From contig CASFRF010000007.1 of assembly GCA_949297015.1 (NCBI GenBank), forward strand, positions 1 to 45,376: a stretch of DNA of 45,376 nucleotides, written 5' to 3'. This document shows, piece by piece, positions 22,796-31,214 of the stretch. Source of the stretch: an uncultured bacterium (lineage in GTDB: Bacteria > Verrucomicrobiota > Lentisphaeria > Victivallales > Victivallaceae). Under the pieces are notes generated by a model. That model saw only the letters and a program-made list of their open reading frames with translations. It was not told the DNA's origin and searched no databases. The position numbers and the translations under genes are program-made. Each line of letters opens with the position of its first letter. The stretch's first letter is position 1.

Positions 22796-22816
22796 GCTCC
22801 GCGCTACTCGTAGCGC
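22770..22816. terminator. Paired hairpins at convergent gene ends
   Basis: GCTTCTTCAA (22770-22779) pairs with TTGAAGAAGC (22781-22790), and GCGCTAC (22801-22807) with GTAGCGC (22810-22816). They cover the 3' ends of the helicase and permease genes, which are 8 bases apart. No U-tract follows, so they may attenuate or protect both transcripts rather than act as standard terminators. Confidence 0.3.
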
Positions 22817-24164
22817 AGCGCCTCGATCGGATCGAGCTTGGAGGCCTTCCAGGCCGGATAGAAACCGAACAGGATGCCGACTCCGGCCGAGACCGTGACC
22901 GCGGCCACGACCGCCGTCGGGCTGGACTCGATCGGCCAGCCGAGCTGACTTTCGATCAGCAGTCCGGCTCCGTGGCCGACCAGAATGCCGATCACGCCGC
23001 CGGAGAGGCAGAGGATGATCGCCTCCACCAGGAACTGTTGCAGAATATCCCGCGACCGGGCGCCCACGGCCATGCGCAATCCGATCTCGCGGGTGCGCTC
23101 GGTGACCGACACCAGCATGATGTTCATGATTCCGACGCCGCCGACCACCAGCGCCAGCAGTGCCACGCCCAGCAGCAGATTGCTCATCAGCGTGGAGGTG
23201 CCGCTGAGCATCGACATGAACTCGGCGGAGTTGCGGATCCGGAAGTCGTCGACCTCGCCGGGCTTGATCCGGTGACGTTCGCGCAGCAGCGTGGTGACCT
23301 CGTCCACGGCGGTGTCCACCTGCTCCGGCGAGACCGCCGAGAGCAGAATCTGATCGACCTGGGTGAACTTCGGGATCAGCAGCGTATCGGTCTCCAAGTT
23401 CTCCGCCTGCTCCGGATAGAAGGCCACGCCTTCGGCCGGATAGAGGTCGCCGGGCAGCGTGGAGGCGGTGCTGGTGGTGTTGGTGGCGGTTCCGGTCTTG
23501 AGTCCGGTAATACGCATGCGAATGGTGGTCCAGGGGGCGATCACCACGTCGTCCTCGTCGTGTCCCATCATATTCGCGCCCTTCTCGCCCAGCACGCCGA
23601 TCACCGTGAAATTGGAGTTGTTGAGCCGGATCCGGCTGTCCACCGGCGACGCGCCGCCGAAGACTTCGCGCACGATGGTCTGCCCGACCAGACAGACCGC
23701 TGCGCGCGACGCCACCTCGCGAGCGGTGAAGGCACGCCCCTCGACCACGGTCCAGTTGCGGATGTCCAAATACTCGGGGGCGGTTCCGACCAGTTCCCCG
23801 GGGACCCAGTTCTGATTCTGATAGATCAGCTGGAGATTGGAACTCCGGGCGTTGACGATCGGCACCACGTTGCCCACAGCCAGACAGTCGCGGCCGATCG
23901 CAGTCACGTCTTCCGGCGTCAGCGACATCTGGCTGCCCGCGCCGAGGCTGACTCCCGCCTGCCGCGGTGCGCCGGGGATAATCAAAATGGTGTTCGCCCC
24001 CATCTTTTCGATCGAATTGCGGATCGAAGTGCTTGAGCCGTTGCCGATCTCCATCATGGTGATCACCGCGGCGATGCCGATGATGATCCCCAGCGCGGTC
24101 AGCAGCGCACGGGTGGGATTTCGTTTCAAGGCCTTCAAAGCCAATACCGTTGTACTGCCCAGCG

Positions 24165-24168
<4 letters not shown>
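22804..24168 (-). CDS. MacB-type ABC transporter permease
   Basis: A 454-residue FtsX/MacB-fold permease: one membrane segment near residues 20-40 (ALLTALGIIIGIAAVITMMEIGNG), a large extracytoplasmic MacB_PCD domain, then three segments (LLLGVALLALVVGGVGIMNIMLVSV, AIILCLSGGVIGILVGHGAG and AVVAAVTVSAGVGILFGFYPAWKAS). The cytoplasmic motif ERTREIGLRMAVGARSRDILQQFLVEA is typical. Unlike E. coli MacB the ATPase is a separate protein, whose gene overlaps this start by 4 bases. With the upstream membrane-fusion gene it forms a tripartite efflux pump or a lipid/peptide exporter; no outer-membrane TolC-like gene is in the window. Confidence 0.92.
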
Positions 24169-24866
<698 letters not shown>

Positions 24867-24867
24867 T

Positions 24868-26154
24868 TTATCGCCTCTTCGGGGGTTTGGGCAAAAAGGG
24901 ACTGGACTCGCCGCCTTCGGAGGCCGCCTCCGGCGCCGAGACCACGGTGACGCCGGTGACCACCTCGTCTCCCTCCTGCAGATCACCGGCGACGATCTCC
25001 GTCGAACTGCCGTCGTTGAGTCCGGTCTTGACCACCACCGGCACCACTTCGGAGCCCCGGCGGACCCAGATCAGCCGTTCGCCCGCGCCCGGTTCCGGCG
25101 GATTGGCCGCCGCCGGCACCTGGGCCGGATCGGGCTTGACCCGGAATGCCGCGTTGGGCACATAGAGCACATTGTCCCGCTCGGCAATGATGAATTTGAC
25201 GTTGGCGGTCAGGTAGGGCAGCAGTTTGCCGTCGGAGTTGTCGGTGCCGATTTCGACCACGTAGGTGACCACGTTCTGCGACATGGTGGCGTTCAGCCGG
25301 ATCTTCTGAACCTCGCCGACGAACTCCCGGCCGCTGAAGGCGTCCACCGTGAACTTGACCGGCTGGCCCGGCTGAATCGCGCCGATGTCGGCCTCGTTGA
25401 CCGAGGCCCAGACCTGCATGCGCTTCAAATCCTTGGCGATCAGGAACAGACTCGGCGCATTCATGCTCGAATTCACGGTCTGCCCCACGTTGACCCGGCG
25501 GTCGATGATGATCCCGTCCACCGGCGAGGAGATCACGCAGTACTCCCAGTTGCGCTGAGCCCGCTCCAGCTCCGCCTCGGCGGCCGCCAGCTGCGCCTTC
25601 GCCAGCTCGACCGCCGCCTCCGAAACGCCGATCGCCGCCTGCGCGCTGCGGAACTCGGACTGCGCCACATCAAAATCGCTGCGGGCAATCGCGCCCTTGG
25701 GGCTCAGCTCCTGGGCCCGCACCCAGTTGGACCGGGCCAGTTCCAGCTCCGCCTTGGCCTGATTCAGATTGGCCTCGGCGCTGTTGATCGAAGCCTGAGC
25801 CTGAAGTTTCTGGGCCTCGGCCGACTTGACTTCGGCCTGATAGAGCGAATCGTCGATGTTGGCCAGCACCATGCCGCTTGTGACCTGCGAACCGTAATCG
25901 ACGCTCTTGCCCGCGGCGTCGAGCCCGAACCGGGTAATCATGCCGCCGACCTGGGCGCCGACATTGATCAACTCCTCCGGCTCCACGGTGCCGGTGGCGC
26001 TGATGAAGTTCTCCAGCTTGCCCCGCTCCACCGTCTCGGTCCGGAACTTCACCACCTCGCCGGCGGGCATGTAACGCCGGTACAGCCAGAATCCCGTCCC
26101 GGCCACCACCACCAGCACCAGCAAGGTTCCCGCACTTTTCAAAAGCTTCTTCAT
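24868..26154 (-). CDS. MacA/HlyD-type periplasmic membrane-fusion protein
   Basis: A 428-residue adaptor protein. N-terminal membrane anchor at residues ~6-24; lipoyl half-motif SATGTVEPEELINVGAQVGGMI; a long alpha-helical hairpin (SINSAEANLNQAKAELELARSN and a second Ala/Glu-rich arm); the second lipoyl half YCVISSPVDGIIIDRRVNVGQ; beta-barrel and membrane-proximal domains. The ATG at 26154 (MKKLLKSAG) has AGGTGAG before it; the open frame continues for ~1.6 kb upstream only because of GC-rich shadowing. First gene of the three-gene efflux operon. The Pro/Lys-rich C-terminus (FLPKPPKRR) is a small extra. Confidence 0.93.
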   Translation of the reverse strand: MKKLLKSAGTLLVLVVVAGTGFWLYRRYMPAGEVVKFRTETVERGKLENFISATGTVEPEELINVGAQVGGMITRFGLDAAGKSVDYGSQVTSGMVLANIDDSLYQAEVKSAEAQKLQAQASINSAEANLNQAKAELELARSNWVRAQELSPKGAIARSDFDVAQSEFRSAQAAIGVSEAAVELAKAQLAAAEAELERAQRNWEYCVISSPVDGIIIDRRVNVGQTVNSSMNAPSLFLIAKDLKRMQVWASVNEADIGAIQPGQPVKFTVDAFSGREFVGEVQKIRLNATMSQNVVTYVVEIGTDNSDGKLLPYLTANVKFIIAERDNVLYVPNAAFRVKPDPAQVPAAANPPEPGAGERLIWVRRGSEVVPVVVKTGLNDGSSTEIVAGDLQEGDEVVTGVTVVSAPEAASEGGESSPFLPKPPKRR

Positions 26155-26418
26155 CTGCTCACCTGTCCTCTCGTCTCGACACTTCAAGGTTGTACACTGC
26201 AGGAAACGGCCGGGAACCGTTTTTATTATATCCGGAGAAAATCTTTTACCGCTTTTTTCCGGAATCCGGGGGAAGCTGTATTTTTTCGGTAAAAAAAATG
26301 GTGTCGGGAGCAATTCGGATTTGCATTCCGGCGGAATGGGGTAATATTGCCACTTGACCAAAAAACGTAACCGGACAGGTGCCATCAAAATCACAGCAAG
26401 ATAAGGAAGCACGGCGAG
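26155..26418. promoter_or_regulatory. Divergent control region between efflux operon and decarboxylase operon
   Basis: A 264-base A+T-richer gap, the longest in the window. Minus strand: TATAAT (26230-26225) is a good -10 for the efflux operon, about 70 bases before its ATG, without a clear -35. Plus strand: TTGCAT (26321-26326) or TTTGCA (26320-26325) with TAATAT (26342-26347) form a promoter for the decarboxylase operon. Several A/T runs lie between. Nothing that looks like a gene or riboswitch was seen. Confidence 0.5.
26324..26338. promoter_or_regulatory. Operator-like palindrome in the decarboxylase promoter
   Basis: CATTCC, GGC, GGAATG is a perfect 6-base inverted repeat lying exactly between the -35 and -10 elements of the plus-strand promoter. 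A repressor bound there would block polymerase. The regulator is unknown. Confidence 0.4.
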
Positions 26419-27585
26419 ATGCGGATCAATGTACTGGATTACTATACCCCGGAAGACTGGGCGCTGATGCGCCAGGAGGCGAACCGGCACGAAAGCCCGT
26501 TTCTGGTGGTCAATTTGAACATCATCCGCCGGAAGTACGAGGAGCTGCTCGAACACTTCCCCTTCGCCCGGGTCTACTATGCGGTGAAGGCCAATCCGGC
26601 GCCGGAGGTGCTGGCTCTGCTGCGCGATCTCGGCTCCTGCTTCGACCTGGCCTCGGTCTACGAACTGGACCGGGTGCTCGCACTGGGCGTCGAACCCGAG
26701 CGCCTCTCCTACGGCAACACCATCAAGAAGGCGTCCGACATCCGGTATTTTTATGAGCGTGGCGTGCGGCTGTTCGCCACCGACAGCGAAACCGACGTCC
26801 GGAATCTGGCGCGCGAGGCCCCCGGCTCCAAGGTCTTCTTCCGGATCCTGACCGAGGGCTCGGAGACCGCCGACTGGCCGCTTTCGCGCAAATTCGGCAG
26901 CCACCCGGATATGGCGATCGACCTGGTGCTGCTGGCCCGCGAACTCGGTCTGCAGCCCTGCGGCATCAGCTTCCATGTGGGGTCGCAGCAGCGCGACATC
27001 GGCGCCTGGGACTCGGCCATCGCCAAGGTCCGGTACATTTTCGACTACCTCAACGGCGAGGGCGTCCACCTGAAACTGATCAACATGGGCGGCGGCTTCC
27101 CGGCCAACTACATGTCCAAGACCAACTCCATGGACGTCTACGCCGAGGAGATCACCCGCTATCTGGAGGAGGACTTCGGGGACGACTTCCCGGAGGTGAT
27201 TCTCGAACCGGGCCGGTCGCTGGTGGCCGAGGCCGGGATCATGGTCACGGAGGTGGTGCTGATCTCGCAGAAGTCGAAGGTCGGCGTCGACCGCTGGCTC
27301 TATCTGGATGCCGGAAAGTTCAACGGCCTGGTCGAGACCTGGGACGAGTGCATCCGCTATCCGCTCTACTGCGAGGCCCGCGGCGAACCGACCGAGGAGT
27401 TCATCATCGCCGGGCCGACCTGCGACAGTCAGGATGTGATGTACGAGTTCACCCGGAACCCGCTGCCGGCCTACATCAAACCCGGCGACCGCATCTACTG
27501 GCTGACCACCGGCGCCTACACCTCCAGTTACTGCTCGGTCGAATTCAACGGCTTCCCGCCGCTGAAGACCTACTTCGTCCAGTAA
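26419..27585 (+). CDS. Ornithine/lysine decarboxylase, alanine racemase fold (group IV)
   Basis: A 388-residue PLP-dependent decarboxylase of eukaryotic/bacterial ODC type. PLP-lysine Lys57 in YYAVKANP; SFHVGSQQ; INMGGGFPANY; EPGRSLVAEAG (phosphate-binding GR); and the catalytic Cys335 in GPTCDSQDV. It makes putrescine from ornithine, or cadaverine from lysine in dual-specific members; the GPTCDSQD loop does not settle which. A biosynthetic polyamine role is likely. The ATG at 26419 is preceded by AAGGAAG. It leads an operon with a heptosyltransferase (10-base gap) and MurC; polyamines can decorate envelope polymers, so the linkage may be functional. Confidence 0.88.
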   Translation: MRINVLDYYTPEDWALMRQEANRHESPFLVVNLNIIRRKYEELLEHFPFARVYYAVKANPAPEVLALLRDLGSCFDLASVYELDRVLALGVEPERLSYGNTIKKASDIRYFYERGVRLFATDSETDVRNLAREAPGSKVFFRILTEGSETADWPLSRKFGSHPDMAIDLVLLARELGLQPCGISFHVGSQQRDIGAWDSAIAKVRYIFDYLNGEGVHLKLINMGGGFPANYMSKTNSMDVYAEEITRYLEEDFGDDFPEVILEPGRSLVAEAGIMVTEVVLISQKSKVGVDRWLYLDAGKFNGLVETWDECIRYPLYCEARGEPTEEFIIAGPTCDSQDVMYEFTRNPLPAYIKPGDRIYWLTTGAYTSSYCSVEFNGFPPLKTYFVQ

Positions 27586-27595
27586 GGGCGGGCCG

Positions 27596-28693
27596 ATGGA
27601 AGCGATCCGCGTCAAGCTGCCGGAGGATTTTCCAGCTCCGGAACTCCCGGAGCTGAAACTCCGGCCGGAGCGCTGGCGCAACGGGGTGGCAGTGCGCATT
27701 CCCAACTGGCTGGGCGATGCGGTCATGGCCCTGCCCGCGCTGCGGCAGCTCAAACTGGGCCTGCCCGAGCATTGCGGACTGTTTGTGGTGGGCCCGCAGG
27801 GGCTGGAGGTGTTCTTCCGGGCTCTCGACTTCGTCGACGACTATCTGGGGCTCTCCCGGCTCCACCGGCGCTGGACCCGGGACGAGCTGCGCCGACTGCA
27901 CCGGCTGCGGCCGGGGGTCGGGCTGCTGCTCAACAATTCGCTGCGGGACGCGGCCATGTTCCGGCTGGCGCTGCCGGGGGCGCTGCTGACCGGCGCCGCC
28001 CGGCGCGGCCGTTCGATCTTTCTGTCGCGCGCCTACTCCTTCCCGGTCAACCACCGCCGTCAACCGGCGCGGCTGCATCATGCCAACAAGTATCTGGCCA
28101 TGGCCCGGGCGCTCGGAGCGCCCCCCTGGGACGGCACGCTGCCGGAGCTGAAACTCCCGACGCCGGCCAGCGAACTGCACACCGAAATCTTCGGGCTCTG
28201 CGAACACCCGCGGCTGCTGACGCTGGGCGCGGGGGCCGCCTACGGCGCGGCCAAACGCTGGCGCGGCGACTACTTCCGCGAAATCGCGGCGCGCTGGATC
28301 GACCGGGGCGGAGTGGTGGCCAGTCTGGGCTCCCGGGCGGAGTCCGAACTCTGCGCCGAGGCGGTGGCCGGGCTGCCGACCGCCAAGGCGCTCAATCTGG
28401 CCGGCCGGACCGATCTGACGGAGCTGATCCACCTGCTGCGCGCCTCGCAGGCGGTGCTGGCCAACGACAGCGGGGTGATGCATCTGGCGGCGGCGCTGGG
28501 GACTCCGGGGGTGGCGGTCTTCGGCCCCACCGACTACACCGCCACCGCGCCGATCTCGCCGAAATGGCGGCTGCTGTACGGCAACTGCGAATGCGCGCCC
28601 TGCTTCCGCCGCCAGTGTCCCGACGGTGCTCCGCGCTGCATGGACCTGGTGACCCCGGATCAGGTCTGGGCGGCACTTCAGGAGCTGGAGTGA
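27596..28693 (+). CDS. GT9 ADP-heptose:LPS heptosyltransferase
   Basis: A 365-residue GT-B glycosyltransferase of family GT9 (WaaF-like). N-terminal VAVRIPNWLGDAVMALPALRQL is the family signature; the C-terminal half has TLGAGAAYGAAKRWRGDYF and VLANDSGVMHLAAALGTPGVAVFGPTD, the donor-binding region. The end carries a Cys cluster (NCECAPCFRRQCP) common in heptosyltransferase II. It would add L,D-heptose to the lipopolysaccharide inner core in the cytoplasm. The ~30-residue N-terminal extension before the signature is not conserved-looking. Ten bases after the decarboxylase and four before murC. Confidence 0.9.
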   Translation: MEAIRVKLPEDFPAPELPELKLRPERWRNGVAVRIPNWLGDAVMALPALRQLKLGLPEHCGLFVVGPQGLEVFFRALDFVDDYLGLSRLHRRWTRDELRRLHRLRPGVGLLLNNSLRDAAMFRLALPGALLTGAARRGRSIFLSRAYSFPVNHRRQPARLHHANKYLAMARALGAPPWDGTLPELKLPTPASELHTEIFGLCEHPRLLTLGAGAAYGAAKRWRGDYFREIAARWIDRGGVVASLGSRAESELCAEAVAGLPTAKALNLAGRTDLTELIHLLRASQAVLANDSGVMHLAAALGTPGVAVFGPTDYTATAPISPKWRLLYGNCECAPCFRRQCPDGAPRCMDLVTPDQVWAALQELE

Positions 28694-28697
28694 GGCG

Positions 28698-29999
28698 ATG
28701 GCCCGGATCCACTTCATCGGCATCGGCGGCGCCGGCATGGCGCCCCTGGCCCGGCTGGAACTGGAGCGGGGGAATCAGGTTTCGGGTTCCGACCGCAGCG
28801 GCTCGGGCTACACGGCCGAACTGGCGACGCTGGGGGCGACGGTCAACGTGGGTCACGGCGCGGACCGGATTCCGGAGGGGACCGAGCTGGTGGTCTACAG
28901 TTCGGCGATCCCGGAGGACAATCCGGAGCGGCGCGAGGCGGAACGGCGGGGGCTGCCGCAGCAACGCCGCGGCGCGCACCTGGCGGAGCTGGCCCGGAGT
29001 TATCGCCGGGTGGCGGCCATCTCCGGCTCGCACGGCAAGACCTCGATCACCGCGATGCTGAGTTTTGTGCTGGAGCGAGCCGGGCAACAGCCGGGGTATC
29101 TGGTCGGCGGCTCGCTGCCGGATCGGCCGAGCTCCCGCGCCGGAAACGGCGACGTCTTCATCACCGAGGCCGACGAATCGGACGCCACCCACACGCTGCT
29201 GGCGCCGGAACTGGGTATCGTCCCAAATGTCGAAGACGATCACGAGTGGAGTCTCGGCGGCCCCGAAGCGCTGCGCCGGAACTTCCGGCAGTTCGCCGCC
29301 CGCTCGCACCGACTGCTCTACTACGCCACGCCGGAGACCTGCGCGCTCTTTGCCGACCATCCGGCGGCGATCCGGATCGACCGCCCGCTGCCGGAGTTCC
29401 CCGGCTACCTCGGAGTCAACGCGGCGCTGGTGGTCAAGGCGGCGGAGCTGCTGGGCGTCGAGCCGGAGACGGCGCGGCGGGAGCTCCGGAACTGGCCGGG
29501 GGTCCGGCGGCGGCTCACCGTTCACTTCGAGTCGCCGGAACGGACGCTGATCGAGGACTACGCGCACCATCCGACCGAGCTGGCCGCCACGCTGGAAGTG
29601 CTCAGAATGCGCTATCCCGGTCACCATCTGCGGATCCTGTTCCAGCCCCATCGCTACGCCCGGCTGGCCAAGTACCTCGACGCTTTCGCCCGCGAGCTGC
29701 GCCGGGCCGACTCGGTGCTGGTGCTGCCGGTCTTCGCCGCCTGGAGCGAAACCGGTCCGGTCGGTGCCGCGGAGCTGGCCGCCCGGATCGGAGACCGGGC
29801 CCGGGCCTGCGCCACGCTGGAAGAGGCGGTATCCCCCGCGCAGGAACCGACTTCGCAACCGCTGCTGCTGGCGCTGGTCGGCGCCGGCGACCTCGATCGG
29901 CTGCTGCCGGAACTTCTCGTTCAGCTCCGGCGGCGGCCCAACAGCGAATCGAGCGCGATCAAGCCGCCCATCAACAGGAAGCAGACCCCCACCAGGTAG
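28698..29999 (+). CDS. murC: Compact UDP-N-acetylmuramate-L-alanine ligase (MurC)
   Basis: A 433-residue Mur ligase. N-terminal IHFIGIGGAGMAPLARLEL and VSGSDRS; ATP loop AISGSHGKTSITAML; EADESDATH; PNVEDDHEW; C-terminal EDYAHHPTELAATLEVLR and FQPHRYARLAKY. These place it in the MurC group, which adds L-Ala to UDP-MurNAc in wall synthesis. The central domain is shortened: between LLYYATPE and FPGYLGVNAALVVKAAELLG about 45 residues usual in MurC are missing, and the standard GxHNxxNAxAA helix reads FPGYLGVNAALVV. The last ~26 codons overlap the end of the MFS gene and look unconserved. A second full MurC elsewhere cannot be excluded. Confidence 0.82.
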   Translation: MARIHFIGIGGAGMAPLARLELERGNQVSGSDRSGSGYTAELATLGATVNVGHGADRIPEGTELVVYSSAIPEDNPERREAERRGLPQQRRGAHLAELARSYRRVAAISGSHGKTSITAMLSFVLERAGQQPGYLVGGSLPDRPSSRAGNGDVFITEADESDATHTLLAPELGIVPNVEDDHEWSLGGPEALRRNFRQFAARSHRLLYYATPETCALFADHPAAIRIDRPLPEFPGYLGVNAALVVKAAELLGVEPETARRELRNWPGVRRRLTVHFESPERTLIEDYAHHPTELAATLEVLRMRYPGHHLRILFQPHRYARLAKYLDAFARELRRADSVLVLPVFAAWSETGPVGAAELAARIGDRARACATLEEAVSPAQEPTSQPLLLALVGAGDLDRLLPELLVQLRRRPNSESSAIKPPINRKQTPTR

Positions 30000-31132
30000 A
30001 AGGAGACACGCAGTCCGAAGTGGTCCCCGAGCGCGCCCATCAGCCAGGTGAAGAAGCCGCAGCCGGGCACTCCGGCGCAGGAGAGCAGAATGTAGATCAT
30101 GGTGCTGTCGCCCTCGACCCGGTCGACACAGTAGCTCTGGATACTCGGCCAGAAGGGCCCGGTGGCGATTCCAGCGACGAACAGCAGCGCCTGCAGCCAC
30201 CCCAGCGACCCCTGCAGCGGAATCCAGATCGAAATCAGAATGGCCAGCGCCGCCGCGCCCCAGATCAGCTCCCGCAACCGGTGCTGCCGGACCACGATTC
30301 CCGAACCCAGCCGCCCGACGATCATGCCGCCGGCGAAGCAAGCGGTGCACACCCCGCCGTCCCAGGCGTCGCCGCCCAGGGAGAGCCGGACAAAGCTCGG
30401 CGTCCAGAAGGTCAGGCAGAACTCGCCGCCGCCGGCCAGAAACATCGCGCCGAAGAAGAGCCAGAACCGGGGACGCTTCACCACCTCCAGAAACTGCTGC
30501 CAGACCACCCGGACCTGCACCGGTTCGTCCCGGTCCGGCAACACCCCCCGGTAACGCCGGGTCGGGAGCCAGAGCAACGCCGCCGGCAACAGCGCCAGCA
30601 GACCGGTAACCCCCACCAGCCAGCGCCAAGAGACTCCGCGCAGCTGCAGATACCCCACCCCCAGCGTCGCCACCACCAGCCCCACCGACCAGAAGCCGTG
30701 GGCAAAATTGATGTAGCGCCCCGGCTCCCGCGCATGCAGATCCTGAACCAGCGGCGTGGCCAGTCCCTCGATCACCCCCTCGCCGAGTCCGGCCACGGCG
30801 ACCGCCGCAAAGAGCAGACCGTACCCGGGCGCCAGGCTGGAGAGTCCGATCCCCGCGCCCATCACCAGCACCGCAAACCCCAGACTCCGGCGTTTGCCCC
30901 AGCGTCCGGCCATGAAGCCGCACAGCAGCATGGCCGCCACCATCGGGATGCTGCGCCCCAGCTGCAGAGCGCCGCCCAGCCCCATGCCGCCGTCCGTCAG
31001 CGGGAACCCCAGATCGGCGGCCAGCACCACCAGCACCAGCGGGATCACCATCGAGCAGCCGGCATAGCTCATAAAGGTCAGAAACGCCGCGTAGTCGTAG
31101 CGGCCGAACTTCAAACTGCGGGACTCCTGCAA
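29921..31132 (-). CDS. Major facilitator superfamily transporter, TTG start
   Basis: A 403-residue membrane protein with 12 predicted segments. Between segments 2 and 3 is GRWGKRRSLGFAVLVMGAGIGL, the MFS motif A; AGLGEGVIEGLATPLVQDL and a central hydrophilic loop (RYRGVLPDRDEPVQVRVVWQQF) separate the halves. The substrate is unknown; the style is that of sugar-type MFS proteins (FucP/Bcr-like). The start is TTG at 31132 after GGAGGAAGGAAG; the first internal ATG would delete the first segment. A promoter at 31158-31186 fits this start. It is convergent with, and overlaps by 79 bases, the murC end. Confidence 0.85.
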   Translation of the reverse strand: MQESRSLKFGRYDYAAFLTFMSYAGCSMVIPLVLVVLAADLGFPLTDGGMGLGGALQLGRSIPMVAAMLLCGFMAGRWGKRRSLGFAVLVMGAGIGLSSLAPGYGLLFAAVAVAGLGEGVIEGLATPLVQDLHAREPGRYINFAHGFWSVGLVVATLGVGYLQLRGVSWRWLVGVTGLLALLPAALLWLPTRRYRGVLPDRDEPVQVRVVWQQFLEVVKRPRFWLFFGAMFLAGGGEFCLTFWTPSFVRLSLGGDAWDGGVCTACFAGGMIVGRLGSGIVVRQHRLRELIWGAAALAILISIWIPLQGSLGWLQALLFVAGIATGPFWPSIQSYCVDRVEGDSTMIYILLSCAGVPGCGFFTWLMGALGDHFGLRVSFYLVGVCFLLMGGLIALDSLLGRRRS

Positions 31133-31157
31133 ACTTCCTTCCTCCGGTTATTCCGGT

Positions 31158-31186
31158 AATATACCCGCGGTTCCGGGGGAATGCAA
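31158..31186 (-). promoter_or_regulatory. Promoter of the MFS gene embedded in an inverted repeat
   Basis: On the minus strand TTGCAT (31186-31181), 17 bases, TATATT (31163-31158), 25 bases before the TTG start. The -35 lies in the loop of the hairpin 31168-31200 and one hairpin arm occupies the spacer. Confidence 0.5.
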
Positions 31187-31200
31187 CGGCCCCGGAACCG
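31168..31200. terminator. 11-bp perfect inverted repeat after the antiporter gene
   Basis: CGGTTCCGGGG (31168-31178) and CCCCGGAACCG (31190-31200) form a perfect 11-bp stem with an 11-base loop, 14 bases after the antiporter stop on the minus strand. It could terminate antiporter transcription, but no U-tract follows, and its overlap with the MFS promoter also allows an operator role. Confidence 0.4.
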
Positions 31201-31214
31201 GGCGGACGGGGAAT

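Noticed and set aside
24868..27753. A 961-codon open frame on the minus strand covering macA and extending over the decarboxylase gene
   Set aside because: Only the last 428 codons show a protein family (membrane-fusion protein with ATG 26154 and AGGTGAG); the rest is antisense to a conserved ornithine decarboxylase and crosses the promoter region.
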